NCBI GenBank assembly: GCA_049694275.1
Contig: JBAVQS010000088.1
Coordinates: 1-54,500 of the forward strand
DNA: 54,500 nucleotides
Reading direction: 5' to 3'
Origin: JBAVQS01 sp049694275
Lineage (GTDB): Bacteria > Chloroflexota > Anaerolineae > UBA4142 > SHND01
Part shown: positions 33,529 to 41,798 of the stretch, piece by piece
Position numbering within the stretch: the first letter of the stretch is position 1
Layout of the letters: each line of letters opens with the position of its first letter
The notes under the pieces: generated by a model
Databases searched by the model: none
What the model was told of the DNA's origin: nothing
The model's input: only the letters and a program-made list of their open reading frames with translations
Made by a program: the position numbers and the translations under genes

Positions 33529-34791
33529 CTAAGCGTCAGGCGCGACCGGCAGGTCGGCCGTCGCGGCTTGCGGCTCTGTTTTCTCTGCGCCATTGCCATT
33601 CGGCGACGGCGGCTGTGGCCCCGAAAGCGGCGGCACGGATTGAACCGCGTCGACCGGCAGGTTCAGCCCGCTGCCTTTCCCGACCACCATCCTGAGCGCC
33701 TGTGGAATCAGCTTGATGTTCATCACTTTCTCCGCCGGGATCGCGTCCTTGTCGGACATTTCGGGAGCGGGTTGTGGGGACCGAATCAGAACCTTGTGCG
33801 CGCGATAAAACCTGATTTTCGGGTTTTCCGCGCGTTTGCCGCCGCTCATCGCCAGAAAATACTCCAGCACATCGGTTTTGCCCATCCCGTCGTACACGGC
33901 AATGTCGAGCAGCCCATCATCCATCTTGGCTTCCGGCGCAATCAAAAAGTTCAAACCCGTCAGCGGCGCGTTCGAAACCGTCACCAGTTCCGAGTTGGCA
34001 TGAATCGTTTCGCCATCGTCGAGCTCGATCTCCACCGGGCTTGGCTTGTACTCGAACAGCTTGACCAGCGCGCGGGGCAGCATCCCCAGCCGGCCTTTCT
34101 TGACGGCTTGACCCTCCGGGAAGGTCAGCGCGGTAAGCCCGAGGCCGGCGGTTTCGAGAAAGTATTCTCCTTCCGGCTTCTCTTCCGTAATGATGCACCC
34201 CACGTCGATCGGCCGGGTGCTGCCGGCCCCGAGCAGCGCACACGCGTCGTCGAGGTCCAGTGGAATTCCCAGGGAACGCGCCAGGTTGTTCATCGTGCCA
34301 ATGGGCAGGATGCCGAGCGCCGTGTCGGTGCCGATGAGTTGGGAGGCGACATCTTCGATCGTCCCGTCGCCGCCGGCGACAATGACGAGCGCCTGCTTCT
34401 GGTCCGCCGCTTTTTTCGCTATTTTGCGCGCGGCTTTGCCTGAAGACTTGATCCCGACCTTGGCCCGAATGCCGTGGGCGCGCAGCGCCCCGACGATCTT
34501 GTCGAGCGGGTTCGCATCTTTAACATTGCCCCCCGACTTGGGGTTGTAAACCAAACAGACTGACCGCAGATTCTTGTCCTCTTCGGGGGCTGGAGTGCTC
34601 TGCGCGGCCTGCGGCTGGGATGCCCCGCGCTCCAATTCGGCAATTTTGGCTTCGAGGGTCCGCAGCTTGTGCGTACGTTTTTCGAGCTTTGCCTGCGCGG
34701 CTTCAAGTTTTTTCGCCACCTTTTGTTGTTCGGCGCGCGCCTGCTTGAGCGCCCGGGTTAATTTCGCGCGGGTCTTTTTCTTCGCTGCCAT
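33529..34791 (-). CDS. YegS/BmrU-type lipid kinase with N-terminal coiled coil, copy B
   Basis: Also 420 residues and very close to copy A (21474-22736): same coiled-coil N-terminus, YNPKSG, GGDGT and LPIGTMNNLARSLGIP. Homology extends to DNA and to the intergenic hairpin, so the block was duplicated recently. Two enzymes of the same length suggest either dosage or different regulation: copy B is next to DUF1206 and PAP2, copy A next to the Mg-ATPase. Confidence 0.9.
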   Translation of the reverse strand: MAAKKKTRAKLTRALKQARAEQQKVAKKLEAAQAKLEKRTHKLRTLEAKIAELERGASQPQAAQSTPAPEEDKNLRSVCLVYNPKSGGNVKDANPLDKIVGALRAHGIRAKVGIKSSGKAARKIAKKAADQKQALVIVAGGDGTIEDVASQLIGTDTALGILPIGTMNNLARSLGIPLDLDDACALLGAGSTRPIDVGCIITEEKPEGEYFLETAGLGLTALTFPEGQAVKKGRLGMLPRALVKLFEYKPSPVEIELDDGETIHANSELVTVSNAPLTGLNFLIAPEAKMDDGLLDIAVYDGMGKTDVLEYFLAMSGGKRAENPKIRFYRAHKVLIRSPQPAPEMSDKDAIPAEKVMNIKLIPQALRMVVGKGSGLNLPVDAVQSVPPLSGPQPPSPNGNGAEKTEPQAATADLPVAPDA

Positions 34792-34930
34792 GTTTCATCT
34801 CTCCCATTAGCGCTGCTGCACATACTCTCATGCGCAGCAGCCACGACTTTTCGGCATTATTTCAATAACCCGGTTACGGGGAGGGCCCCAATCGCCGGTC
34901 ACTGGCGTGAAGGGCCAGGATAAAGAGCGC

Positions 34931-34977
34931 GTGCTGAAGGATAAGCCAAACACACTTGCTAACTTACCCTTCAGCAC
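34931..34977 (-). terminator. Hairpin between CsbD and lipid kinase, copy B
   Basis: A 15-base stem with one mismatch (gtgctgaaggataag / cttacccttcagcac). Homologous to 22792-22832, including flanks over about 80 bases. No T tract; role unclear. Confidence 0.5.
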
Positions 34978-34995
34978 ATTATGTAGGGCGCCAAC

Positions 34996-35232
34996 TTAAT
35001 GTTTGAGCGCCATCTTTTCGCTAATGCCCTGCGCCTTCTCCCACTCCGCCAGGCGAGCATTGACTTCGCTTTCCGCGCGTTCTTTGGTGTGGCCATATCT
35101 GGTCTGGAGGATGCCCACCAGGTTTTCGCGCTTGCCGTCAATCTTGGTGAGGTCGTCGTCCGTCAGATTGCCCCACCACTCGCGGACATGTCCGCGGAGT
35201 TGCTTCCAGTTGCCTTGCAAAATGTCGTTCAT
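34996..35232 (-). CDS. CsbD-family stress protein, copy B
   Basis: A 78-residue CsbD protein with GNWKQLRGHVREWWGNLTDD and KRENLVGILQTRYGHTKERA (each within the 20-residue limit of quotation). The C-terminus has an extra KAQGISEKMALKH tail. GAGGTATTACG precedes the ATG. It follows YtxH on the same strand. Confidence 0.9.
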   Translation of the reverse strand: MNDILQGNWKQLRGHVREWWGNLTDDDLTKIDGKRENLVGILQTRYGHTKERAESEVNARLAEWEKAQGISEKMALKH

Positions 35233-35337
35233 CGTAATACCTCCCGTGTGATAGAGAGGCTGCCCTTCAGAATCGCCAAGCGCATGGGGCAGCCATATCG
35301 TGCGTTGGCGAGCTCGAACGGGCGGCGCATTGGGGGC

Positions 35338-35673
35338 TTAGCGGTGCAGGAGCTCATCCGCGCGTTTGGACATGGCGAGTTTGCCGGCGTCAAAGGCCTC
35401 CGCCATATGCGCCTTTTGCTCTTCAAAGGCCTGGCTGGTGCGCTCCTGCGCATCGGACATGCGTTTCTGATTCTTGTCTACGATCTTTTGCGCCTGCTTT
35501 ATCGTTTCGTGGCTCAGTTTTTCCCCGCGATTTTTCATGTCGTTACCCTGGGCACGAATCTGTCGGCGGGTCTTTTCGCCGGAGGCCGGCGCGACCAACA
35601 GGGTGATCCCGGCGCCGATGACGCCCCCCAGCACAAGCCCACCCATAAATTCAAAACCTCGAATGTTCTCCAT
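35338..35673 (-). CDS. YtxH-domain protein
   Basis: A 111-residue protein. The N-terminus FMGGLVLGGVIGAGITLLVAP is the glycine-zipper YtxH segment, a membrane-associated helix, followed by APASGEKTRRQI and a long Lys/Glu/Gln amphipathic helix (about 40-105). YtxH/YtxG-type proteins are general-stress-linked. AAAGGAGA precedes the ATG. It lies between CsbD copy B and the SHOCT protein. Confidence 0.85.
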   Translation of the reverse strand: MENIRGFEFMGGLVLGGVIGAGITLLVAPASGEKTRRQIRAQGNDMKNRGEKLSHETIKQAQKIVDKNQKRMSDAQERTSQAFEEQKAHMAEAFDAGKLAMSKRADELLHR

Positions 35674-35715
35674 AAGAATCTCCTTTCACCTTTCCTCTAT
35701 TCATATCGGCGGGGG

Positions 35716-36084
35716 TCATCCCCCGACCAGGTTCTTGCGCATCTCGCTGAACTGCTCCTGGGTAATTTCACCCCGGGCATAGCGCGCCTGAAGGATGTCG
35801 AGCGCCGATGTCCCGGCCGGCGCGCGGATGAGAGCCTGCCGGGCGCCGCCACGCGCGAGTCCGAGGACAAGCAGCCCAAAGACACCGATCAACAGCGCCC
35901 AGAATACGGGCGGAACAGTCCACCCGAACAGGTTATAACCGCCCATCATCCCTGGGCCGATCATGCCGACCCCGGTATTGAATTCACCAACCCCCATCAT
36001 TCCCGCGCCGCCCAGCAGCACGACCAGCACGATCAGCGCCAGAGCAACAAGAATGATTCCTACGATCTTTTCAATATTTCGCAT
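35716..36084 (-). CDS. SHOCT-domain membrane protein
   Basis: A 122-residue protein with two helices (about 9-30 and 60-80), a Gly/Met-rich segment between them, and a C-terminal SHOCT motif (LDILQARYARGEITQEQF), a small helical domain often at protein ends. GAGG lies six bases before the ATG at 36084. Earlier in-frame starts (to 36246) are not supported. Stress/envelope context; function unknown. Confidence 0.8.
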   Translation of the reverse strand: MRNIEKIVGIILVALALIVLVVLLGGAGMMGVGEFNTGVGMIGPGMMGGYNLFGWTVPPVFWALLIGVFGLLVLGLARGGARQALIRAPAGTSALDILQARYARGEITQEQFSEMRKNLVGG

Positions 36085-36176
36085 TGTCAACCTCTTCCTT
36101 TTGTAGAGCCCATCTGGCTCAAGTGATTCCAGAGTATTTCTCGGCGATATTCCTCGGCAGCTCCAACATCCGCGCG

Positions 36177-36359
36177 CTAGCGTGCGACGTTGAATGCGCC
36201 AATGAGCGCGCCGAGGAGGATAAGCCATAGCGCGAGGCGGAGCCACCCACGCAGCGGCGTTTCGCGGCGACTCTGCACATGCAGGTCCATTCGCTGAAAG
36301 ATTCGATACAGGTCTGTGGCCATTGTTCTCGCCGCTTTGTGATCAGAGTTCATCTTCAA
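36177..36359 (-). CDS. Possible small single-helix membrane protein
   Basis: A 60-residue open frame with one C-terminal helix (LRLALWLILLGALIGAFNVA) after a basic N-terminus. The ribosome-binding site is weak and the start could be the TTG at 36359, the ATG at 36353 or the ATG at 36323. The composition looks real and it lies in a row of envelope genes on the same strand, but it could be spurious. Confidence 0.4.
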   Translation of the reverse strand: MKMNSDHKAARTMATDLYRIFQRMDLHVQSRRETPLRGWLRLALWLILLGALIGAFNVAR

Positions 36360-36446
36360 TCGCTGGCTGGGCTTGCCTCGCCCAATCGCTCATCGACAAT
36401 GGGGAAAGAAGCAAAGTGCGCCCTGGCGCTTGATTGCGAATGTACT

Positions 36447-36905
36447 CTATGGAATTCGAATATCGGTGCGCCGGGTCATCCGGCCTATCCGGGCCCCGCT
36501 AAAGAACATCAATATAAGCTTGACAATCACCCACGCCAGCAACACATAGATGAGCATGGCCACCAGCGATGTGAATTCGAACGCGCTGCCGCCAAAAAGC
36601 GGTGTGCCAAACAGTCCGGCGAAGGGCGCGACCAGCGGCGCGGTGAGACCATAGATGAATTGGGCAAAGCCGGCATCTGGATTGGCGCCGAACAGTCGCA
36701 AGATAAAACGAATGGCAATCAAGCCTTCGACGAAAGCCAGGATCACCCCAATCGCCTGCCGCGTTCGGTAGAGGATCAGGCGGCGCGGCGCGGCGGCATC
36801 GACGGAGACCGGTTCAAAGCTTTCGGTTGTGGTTGTCGCCGCGATGACGGTCTGGGGCGCCTCCTCAGTGGTCGTCGTCACGATTTGATCGCGAAATTCT
36901 TCCAT
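36447..36905 (-). CDS. YggT-domain membrane protein, copy B
   Basis: A 152-residue paralogue of the protein at 24043-24525, with IRFILRLFGANPDAGFAQFIY and APLVAPFAGLFGTP in the YggT core. It has the same N-terminal Thr/Val-rich cytoplasmic region. As in copy A, the ribosome-binding GAGGTG is best placed for the in-frame ATG at 36905 rather than the GTG six bases upstream. It lacks the upstream multi-site element of copy A and instead lies next to the 94-bp element and a palindrome. Confidence 0.83.
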   Translation of the reverse strand: MEEFRDQIVTTTTEEAPQTVIAATTTTESFEPVSVDAAAPRRLILYRTRQAIGVILAFVEGLIAIRFILRLFGANPDAGFAQFIYGLTAPLVAPFAGLFGTPLFGGSAFEFTSLVAMLIYVLLAWVIVKLILMFFSGARIGRMTRRTDIRIP

Positions 36906-36952
36906 TTTCACACCTCTATCCAGATTGAGAAATCGACACGATAAGTGGGTCC

Positions 36953-37046
36953 TAGTGCGTCAACATGATGAATTTGCAGGACGGCATATATGCTGGCTCA
37001 GTGCAATCGGTATAGCTCAACCCCGCAGGTTCATGTTGATGCACTA
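36953..37046. repeat. 94-bp inverted-repeat element, copy B
   Basis: Ends tagtgcgtcaacatgatga and tcatgttgatgcacta. Same length as copy A (23382-23475) and homologous when reverse-complemented. It sits just upstream of the second YggT gene. Confidence 0.78.
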
Positions 37047-37107
37047 CTAGTCGGCGCTGTAGTGACTGGAGCAATCAAATAAATATCGCACGATGTCCCA
37101 CTTGTCG

Positions 37108-37136
37108 GTAGAGACGTTCCGGCGGAACGTCTCTAC
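37108..37136. repeat. 29-bp perfect palindrome
   Basis: gtagagacgttcc, ggc, ggaacgtctctac: 13-base arms and a 3-base loop, in the intergenic region before the ice-binding-like gene's end. It resembles short palindromic repeats scattered in Chloroflexota and cyanobacteria. Confidence 0.75.
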
Positions 37137-37180
37137 TTTCGACATGCTCCGACCTTTAATTGCCTGGTCTATTCGTTATG

Positions 37181-37972
37181 CTATTTCGTTGCAGGGATCA
37201 CAAGCATATTGTGATCTAGCGTCACTGCGGTCTGAGCCAATGCTCTCCCGTTCAGGCAAGCGCCGGTGAGCAGGTGGATTGCAGTTGCAGTCAGAATGGT
37301 CCCCTGAAAATGGGATGTCGTTCCAAGAGTTACGCCAGCGCCACCGGCGACCTGCCAGAAGATGTTCTTGGCCTGTGCGCCGCCGCTGAGTGTAACCATT
37401 ACTCCTGAAGCCACCGTGAGATTTCCTGAAATCTGAAAGATCCAGACCGCGGTGGGCCCGCCGTTGAGCGTTACATTACTGTTTGCCACAACGCTGGTTC
37501 CCCATTTGTAAAGGCCAGGGACCAGGGTTTTACCGCTAATATCTCCGGCGTACAATTCGGTGAAATCAGGGTTTTTTCGTCCGGCCGCGTCGGCATAGGC
37601 CGTTTGCATATTGCTGATCGCGGTAGTCAGGTTAGCCGGGGTAGGAGACGTATAGTTGGCTGCATATACTTTTCCGGTAACCTGTGAAGACTGTGAATAA
37701 GTACCCGTACTACTACGCACCAAAGCAAACCCCGTGACGGCGGTCGAGGCGATTGGGCTAACTCCCATGTCGCCGGTGATCTTGGAAGTCGGAACGTTTG
37801 TGATTCCAGATTTGGTCAAAATCACGAAACTACTCGCCTTTCCAAGGTTTACGGGCGCCAGGGTAGCGGCAAATGCTGCTTGTCCGGCGCCCAACATGAG
37901 CGTAACCACTAACGCGGCCATTAAGAACAGGCGCGCGCGGGCGCTGAATGGATGTTGTCTTGTGTTATTCAT
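37181..37972 (-). CDS. Exported DUF3494 (ice-binding-like) protein
   Basis: A 263-residue protein with a signal peptide (LFLMAALVVTLMLGAGQAAFA, cleaved after about residue 36) and the beta-helix/DUF3494 pattern: LGKASSFVILTKSGITN, GDMGVSPIA, TLVPGLYKWGTSV, GGPTAVWIFQISGNLTVASG and NIFWQVAGGAGVTLG. DUF3494 proteins include ice-binding and ice-recrystallisation inhibitors; not all bind ice. AAAGGAG precedes the ATG at 37972. Element 3 (38076-38170) lies upstream. Ice binding is inference from family; a role in surface stress also fits. Confidence 0.83.
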   Translation of the reverse strand: MNNTRQHPFSARARLFLMAALVVTLMLGAGQAAFAATLAPVNLGKASSFVILTKSGITNVPTSKITGDMGVSPIASTAVTGFALVRSSTGTYSQSSQVTGKVYAANYTSPTPANLTTAISNMQTAYADAAGRKNPDFTELYAGDISGKTLVPGLYKWGTSVVANSNVTLNGGPTAVWIFQISGNLTVASGVMVTLSGGAQAKNIFWQVAGGAGVTLGTTSHFQGTILTATAIHLLTGACLNGRALAQTAVTLDHNMLVIPATK

Positions 37973-38075
37973 AGTGAATTCTCCTTTTGTCAAACGTTTT
38001 GCCGGCCAATGGACTGGCGCATTTTCACACTCTTTGTGAATAATGTGATTGATCTTGTCGTTCTTATCACGGGTA

Positions 38076-38170
38076 CAGTCTAGCGTAAGACGGCGGAGAA
38101 TGTAATCAGGTTGAGGGATGAGACTAGCAGGTTAAAGGTTGTAGAGAGGCAGGGCCAAAGGGTGTAGAGG
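38076..38170 (-). promoter_or_regulatory. Multi-site regulatory element 3 upstream of the ice-binding-like gene
   Basis: Minus-strand reading: CTACACCCTTTGGCCC, 23 bases from its start CTACAACCTTTAACC, 31 bases from the second start CAACCTGATTAC, and TAGACT (38076-38081) as the -10. Same architecture as elements 1 and 2. Confidence 0.65.
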
Positions 38171-38243
38171 AATAGACACGGAAACAGAAAGAGCAGGGGA
38201 ATTGCGGGGATCAACCAACATACAAGAAGCGTTGTCCCGGCGC

Positions 38244-38918
38244 CTATCCGTCCGGGACTACCAGTCCAATCTGCATGGCGTATCGCACCAACCCGGCCAC
38301 ATCGTGCACGTCTAACCGCCGCATCAATTCGGTCCGGTGCGTCTTGGCCGTTTTCACGCTGATGCTCAGTTTCTGTGCAATCTCTTTCGTGCTGTGCCCT
38401 TCGGCGATGAGTTGTAACACCTGGCGCTGGCGCGGCGTCAACTCCGTCCTGTCCCCGCCCGCCTGGGCGCTGTTACTGGACGTGCTGCTTGAGCCGCGCT
38501 TGAAGGCATCGATGACATGTCCCGAGACGGCGGTGCTGAGATAGGTTTCCCCGCGTGCTACCGCTTGAATCGCCTGTTCGAGTTCCGGCGTCGCGGCCCC
38601 CTTGAGGAGATAGCCCGACGCGCCGGCGCGGAGCGCCGCCAGGACAAACGCTTCGGTTTCGTGCATCGAGAGAATAATGATGCGCAGGTCGGGATAATCC
38701 TTGACCAGTTGGGCCGTCGCATCGAGCCCGTTCAATTCCGGCATCGCAATATCCATCAGGACCACGTCAGGATGGATCTGTGCAACCCGCTCCAGCACTT
38801 CCCGGCCATTCGCCGCTTCGGCCACCACCTGCACTTCAGGCACGTTTTGCAAGAGCGCGCGAATTCCTGCGCGCACGAGGTTGTGATCATCCGCCAGCAG
38901 AACACGAATCGGCTTCAT
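38244..38918 (-). CDS. NarL/LuxR-family response regulator
   Basis: A 224-residue regulator with a receiver (acidic Asp10-Asp11, acceptor Asp56 in VVLMDIAMP) and a C-terminal LuxR HTH (LTPRQRQVLQLIAEGHSTKEI and KLSISVKTAKTHRT). It is probably phosphorylated by the kinase that ends in its own ATGA overlap (38915-38918). It may be a candidate to bind the multi-site elements upstream of stress genes, since those contain repeated half-sites, but this is inference. Confidence 0.92.
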   Translation of the reverse strand: MKPIRVLLADDHNLVRAGIRALLQNVPEVQVVAEAANGREVLERVAQIHPDVVLMDIAMPELNGLDATAQLVKDYPDLRIIILSMHETEAFVLAALRAGASGYLLKGAATPELEQAIQAVARGETYLSTAVSGHVIDAFKRGSSSTSSNSAQAGGDRTELTPRQRQVLQLIAEGHSTKEIAQKLSISVKTAKTHRTELMRRLDVHDVAGLVRYAMQIGLVVPDG

Positions 38919-40117
38919 ATCGGCCTCCTTTTCTCCCTCTCACGGCGCGGTTTTGCCTGCGCCGCCGGCGCCAGCGGAAAGCGGACTTGAACTTCCGTGC
39001 CGCGGCCACGCAATGACTTGATATGGAACTGTCCGTCGAGCAATCGCACGCGCTCTTCCATCCCCAGCAGACCGAGACTCGCGCCTTGCGCCGCGCGGCG
39101 GCGCGCGGCCTGAACATCAAAGCCGGCGCCGTCGTCGCGGATGACCAGTTCCAGTTCTGTGTCGTGCCGGCGTAATTCAACCTGTACCTTTTTCGCGCCC
39201 GCATGGCGCATGATATTGGTCAACGATTCCTGGGCCAGGCGAAAGCAAGTCGTCTTGAGATTGGCGGGGAGGTCCATTTTCGACGGCTCGGCGAGGAACT
39301 CGAACGCCAGGCCGGCGCGCTTGGCCTGACGCTCCAGATACCATTGCAAGGCGGCGACCAGCCCGAGTTGGTCGAGGATCGCCGGGTGGAGATCCAGTGA
39401 GAGGTCGCGGACCTGCCGGAGCGTGTTTTCGATAATATTCAGGCTGTCCTGCAGCCGGGAGGCGATGATGGGATCGACGATCAGGTGCTGAAAGGCTTGC
39501 AAGTTGAAATTGACCGCCGTCAAGGCCTGGCCGATTTCATCGTGCAGCTCGCGCGCCAGTCGCTCGCGTTCTTCTTCCTGGGTCATGACGATCTTTTGGG
39601 TAAGCCGTCGCAGTTCGACGTTCGCGTTTTTTAACTCTCCCGTACGCTCTGAAACGCGCAGTTCCAGCTCATTTTTGTCCTGGTGCAACTGCGCCTCCGA
39701 CGCTTGGTATTCGGCAAGGGTTTGCATCTGTCGGCGCAGTTGCAAATAGATTTGCAGCCGGGCGGCCAACTCGGCCTTGCGCAGTGGCATGCGCAGTACA
39801 TCGTCAAAGCCCGCCTGCAGCCAGGGCGTGCTCTCCGCGGTGACCGGCAGCAGAATCAGCAACGGCAAGAGTAATCCGGTAGCTTGCTGCTTGAGCGCCA
39901 AGAGCTCTCGCCCGTAATCGCGTGCGGCGCGCTCGTCGGCGACGATGAGACTGAGCCTGACCCAGTCCGCGAACACGATCTCGGACGGGATACCGGCGCG
40001 TACCTCATAGCCGGACCCGGTCAGAAAATCGACCAGCAGGCGCCGGTCAGCCGGATCGGTGATGACCAGGCCGGTGGCAACCGGAGCGCCGCTTGCGGCT
40101 TGCTCATGCGCGTCCAT
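38915..40117 (-). CDS. Hybrid-type NarX-like histidine kinase with degenerate receiver
   Basis: A 400-residue soluble protein. Residues 12-125 resemble a receiver, but the Lys-Pro motif is MPLR and the acceptor region (LIVADERA) is not canonical, so it is likely non-phosphorylated. A coiled-coil linker (about 130-180) precedes HisKA_3: RLARELHDEIGQAL with His192, then a HATPase_c domain (NIMRHAGAKKV N-box; RDDGAGFD). The protein phosphorylates the following NarL-type regulator, to which it is coupled by a 4-base overlap. There is no membrane segment, so the signal is cytoplasmic, perhaps from the KaiC-like ATPase 15 bases upstream. Confidence 0.88.
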   Translation of the reverse strand: MDAHEQAASGAPVATGLVITDPADRRLLVDFLTGSGYEVRAGIPSEIVFADWVRLSLIVADERAARDYGRELLALKQQATGLLLPLLILLPVTAESTPWLQAGFDDVLRMPLRKAELAARLQIYLQLRRQMQTLAEYQASEAQLHQDKNELELRVSERTGELKNANVELRRLTQKIVMTQEEERERLARELHDEIGQALTAVNFNLQAFQHLIVDPIIASRLQDSLNIIENTLRQVRDLSLDLHPAILDQLGLVAALQWYLERQAKRAGLAFEFLAEPSKMDLPANLKTTCFRLAQESLTNIMRHAGAKKVQVELRRHDTELELVIRDDGAGFDVQAARRRAAQGASLGLLGMEERVRLLDGQFHIKSLRGRGTEVQVRFPLAPAAQAKPRREREKRRPI

Positions 40118-40131
40118 TCACGACTTGCCTT

Positions 40132-41586
40132 TCAACCGGCATACTCTGGAATGCCGGTCAGCACCCCCCGCAGGTTCTTTATTTGCCCGCCCACCTGGAT
40201 GCCCTGCGCGGTGATTTTGAATTCGCACAAAGCGGGTTGAAAGTCTCCCAGGCGTTTTTTCAGGCAGGCGACTACTTTGATGACCTGCCCGGCATATTCT
40301 GCATAGCGCAGGAGTAGAATGTTGTCCGCCAGGTGACTGACGCCGAGTTCCGTCGCCATCAGACTGCCGGTGATATGCTCGATCTCGTTAATCAAAAAGC
40401 TCGTGACCCCCTGGCGTTCGAGATAATGCACCAGGTTGCTCACATGGGCAAGGGGCGTGCCAAACTGCTCCATCTCCAGTTGGTAACCGCGCAGGCTGTC
40501 AATCATCACCACCCCCACCCCTCCACCTTCCACCGCGGCGCGCACCATTCCCAGCAGTTCGTCGGGGTACTGTTCCATCGGGTTGAGCCGAACGATGCGC
40601 AGCATCCCCGCTTGTAAAAGGGGCTCAAGGGGGACGCCCACCCCGCTCGAGCGCAACAGGATGGACTCGACCCCTTCTTCAAAGGTGAACGCGATCGCGC
40701 GCTGCCCGCCTGCGATGGCCGAGGCGAGAAACTCCATACCCAGCGTCGTCTTACCCACCCCGCTCGGGCCGCTGATGATTGTCGTCGTGCCGGATTCGAT
40801 GCCTCCGCCCAACAGCTCATCTAACGCCGGGATGCTGGACGAAAGCATTTCCTCGGGGGCATGGGTGCCGCCAATTTTTTCGATGCGATGGGGAAAGATA
40901 TGAATTCCCTGACCCGTAATCCGCAGCGGATGCAGGCCCGATATAAAGTCAGAGCCGCGGAACTTTTCGACCTGCACGCTGCGCAGGCCAATGACGCGGC
41001 TGGGCGAGACCTCTGAGCGCAACCGGATCAATCCATCCACCGCCAGGCTCACCGCCGTCTCGCGCTCCAGTTCCGAGCTTTCGAAGGAGAGCATGGAGGT
41101 ACACCCACTGCGATTCAGGAAACCGACCAGCCCCTGTATCTTTTTGCGAAATTGATACTCGTCCGTGGAGAGGTAGCGCAACTGCGTCACCGAGTCAATC
41201 ACGAGACGCTGCGGTCGTTTTTCCTTCACCGCCTGATAGATGGCCTGCCAGGTCGTCGTCTGCTCGACCTCGCTCGGCGAGAACACGTGGTACTCGCCAT
41301 TGTTCTCACCTGTGGGATCGGTCGGCGTGAGGTCGAGCAGATCCATCCCCGCAGTCGTCCACCCCAGGGTCGCCATGTTTCGCTCGATTTCATCGGCCGG
41401 CTCGGTCAGGGTGATATACAGCAGCCTTTCCTGATGACGGCGTCCCTCCATCAACCATTGAAAGGAAAAGACCGTCTTGCCTGAACCGGCCGCGCCCACC
41501 AACAGGTAACTTCTCCGGGGAATCAGCCCGCCCTCCAGGATCTCGTCCAGTCCTGGAATCCCCGATGTCGTGCGTTGCTCTGCCAT
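40132..41586 (-). CDS. Double-domain KaiC-like (RecA-superfamily) ATPase
   Basis: A 484-residue protein with two KaiC domains. Domain 1 has Walker A GAAGSGKT and Walker B LVIDSV; domain 2 has GPSGVGKTT and VVMIDSLRG, with a catalytic FEEG. GLDEILEGGLIPRRSYLLVG is the family entry motif. Such ATPases often act as signalling scaffolds in circadian-like or two-component pathways. The start at 41586 follows AAGGAATAGATAAT. It heads the operon KaiC - kinase - regulator with gaps of 14 bases and a 4-base overlap. No KaiA or KaiB gene is seen in the window. Confidence 0.9.
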   Translation of the reverse strand: MAEQRTTSGIPGLDEILEGGLIPRRSYLLVGAAGSGKTVFSFQWLMEGRRHQERLLYITLTEPADEIERNMATLGWTTAGMDLLDLTPTDPTGENNGEYHVFSPSEVEQTTTWQAIYQAVKEKRPQRLVIDSVTQLRYLSTDEYQFRKKIQGLVGFLNRSGCTSMLSFESSELERETAVSLAVDGLIRLRSEVSPSRVIGLRSVQVEKFRGSDFISGLHPLRITGQGIHIFPHRIEKIGGTHAPEEMLSSSIPALDELLGGGIESGTTTIISGPSGVGKTTLGMEFLASAIAGGQRAIAFTFEEGVESILLRSSGVGVPLEPLLQAGMLRIVRLNPMEQYPDELLGMVRAAVEGGGVGVVMIDSLRGYQLEMEQFGTPLAHVSNLVHYLERQGVTSFLINEIEHITGSLMATELGVSHLADNILLLRYAEYAGQVIKVVACLKKRLGDFQPALCEFKITAQGIQVGGQIKNLRGVLTGIPEYAG

Positions 41587-41690
41587 ATTATCTATTCCTT
41601 CCCAATCATGCTCTATGCTTATGTTTAGTATAGCACGTAATTCGACCATTCTTTTTTGCTGGCTGACCCTACTCAGGACGACCATAATGC

Positions 41691-41764
41691 AAAGCGCGGC
41701 ATGTGTCCCTAGGCCTTCCGGGAGTGCTCCCGACGAAGCAGGGTTACATGCCGCGCTTTTTGCG
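41691..41764. terminator. Long structured hairpin, probable terminator
   Basis: Outer stem aaagcgcggcatgt / acatgccgcgcttt (14 base pairs), an inner pair ccct/aggg, and a small hairpin CGGGAG-TG-CTCCCG within the loop, followed by TTTTT on the plus strand. Between two minus-strand operons it could be the terminator for the HK-RR operon (transcribing into it) or a structured RNA. Confidence 0.55.
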
Positions 41765-41798
41765 GCGAGAGTGGATTGCCGTTTGGTGTGGCTACACT

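Noticed and set aside
40132..41586. A complete KaiABC clock
   Set aside because: Only a KaiC-like protein is present; no KaiA or KaiB gene is seen.
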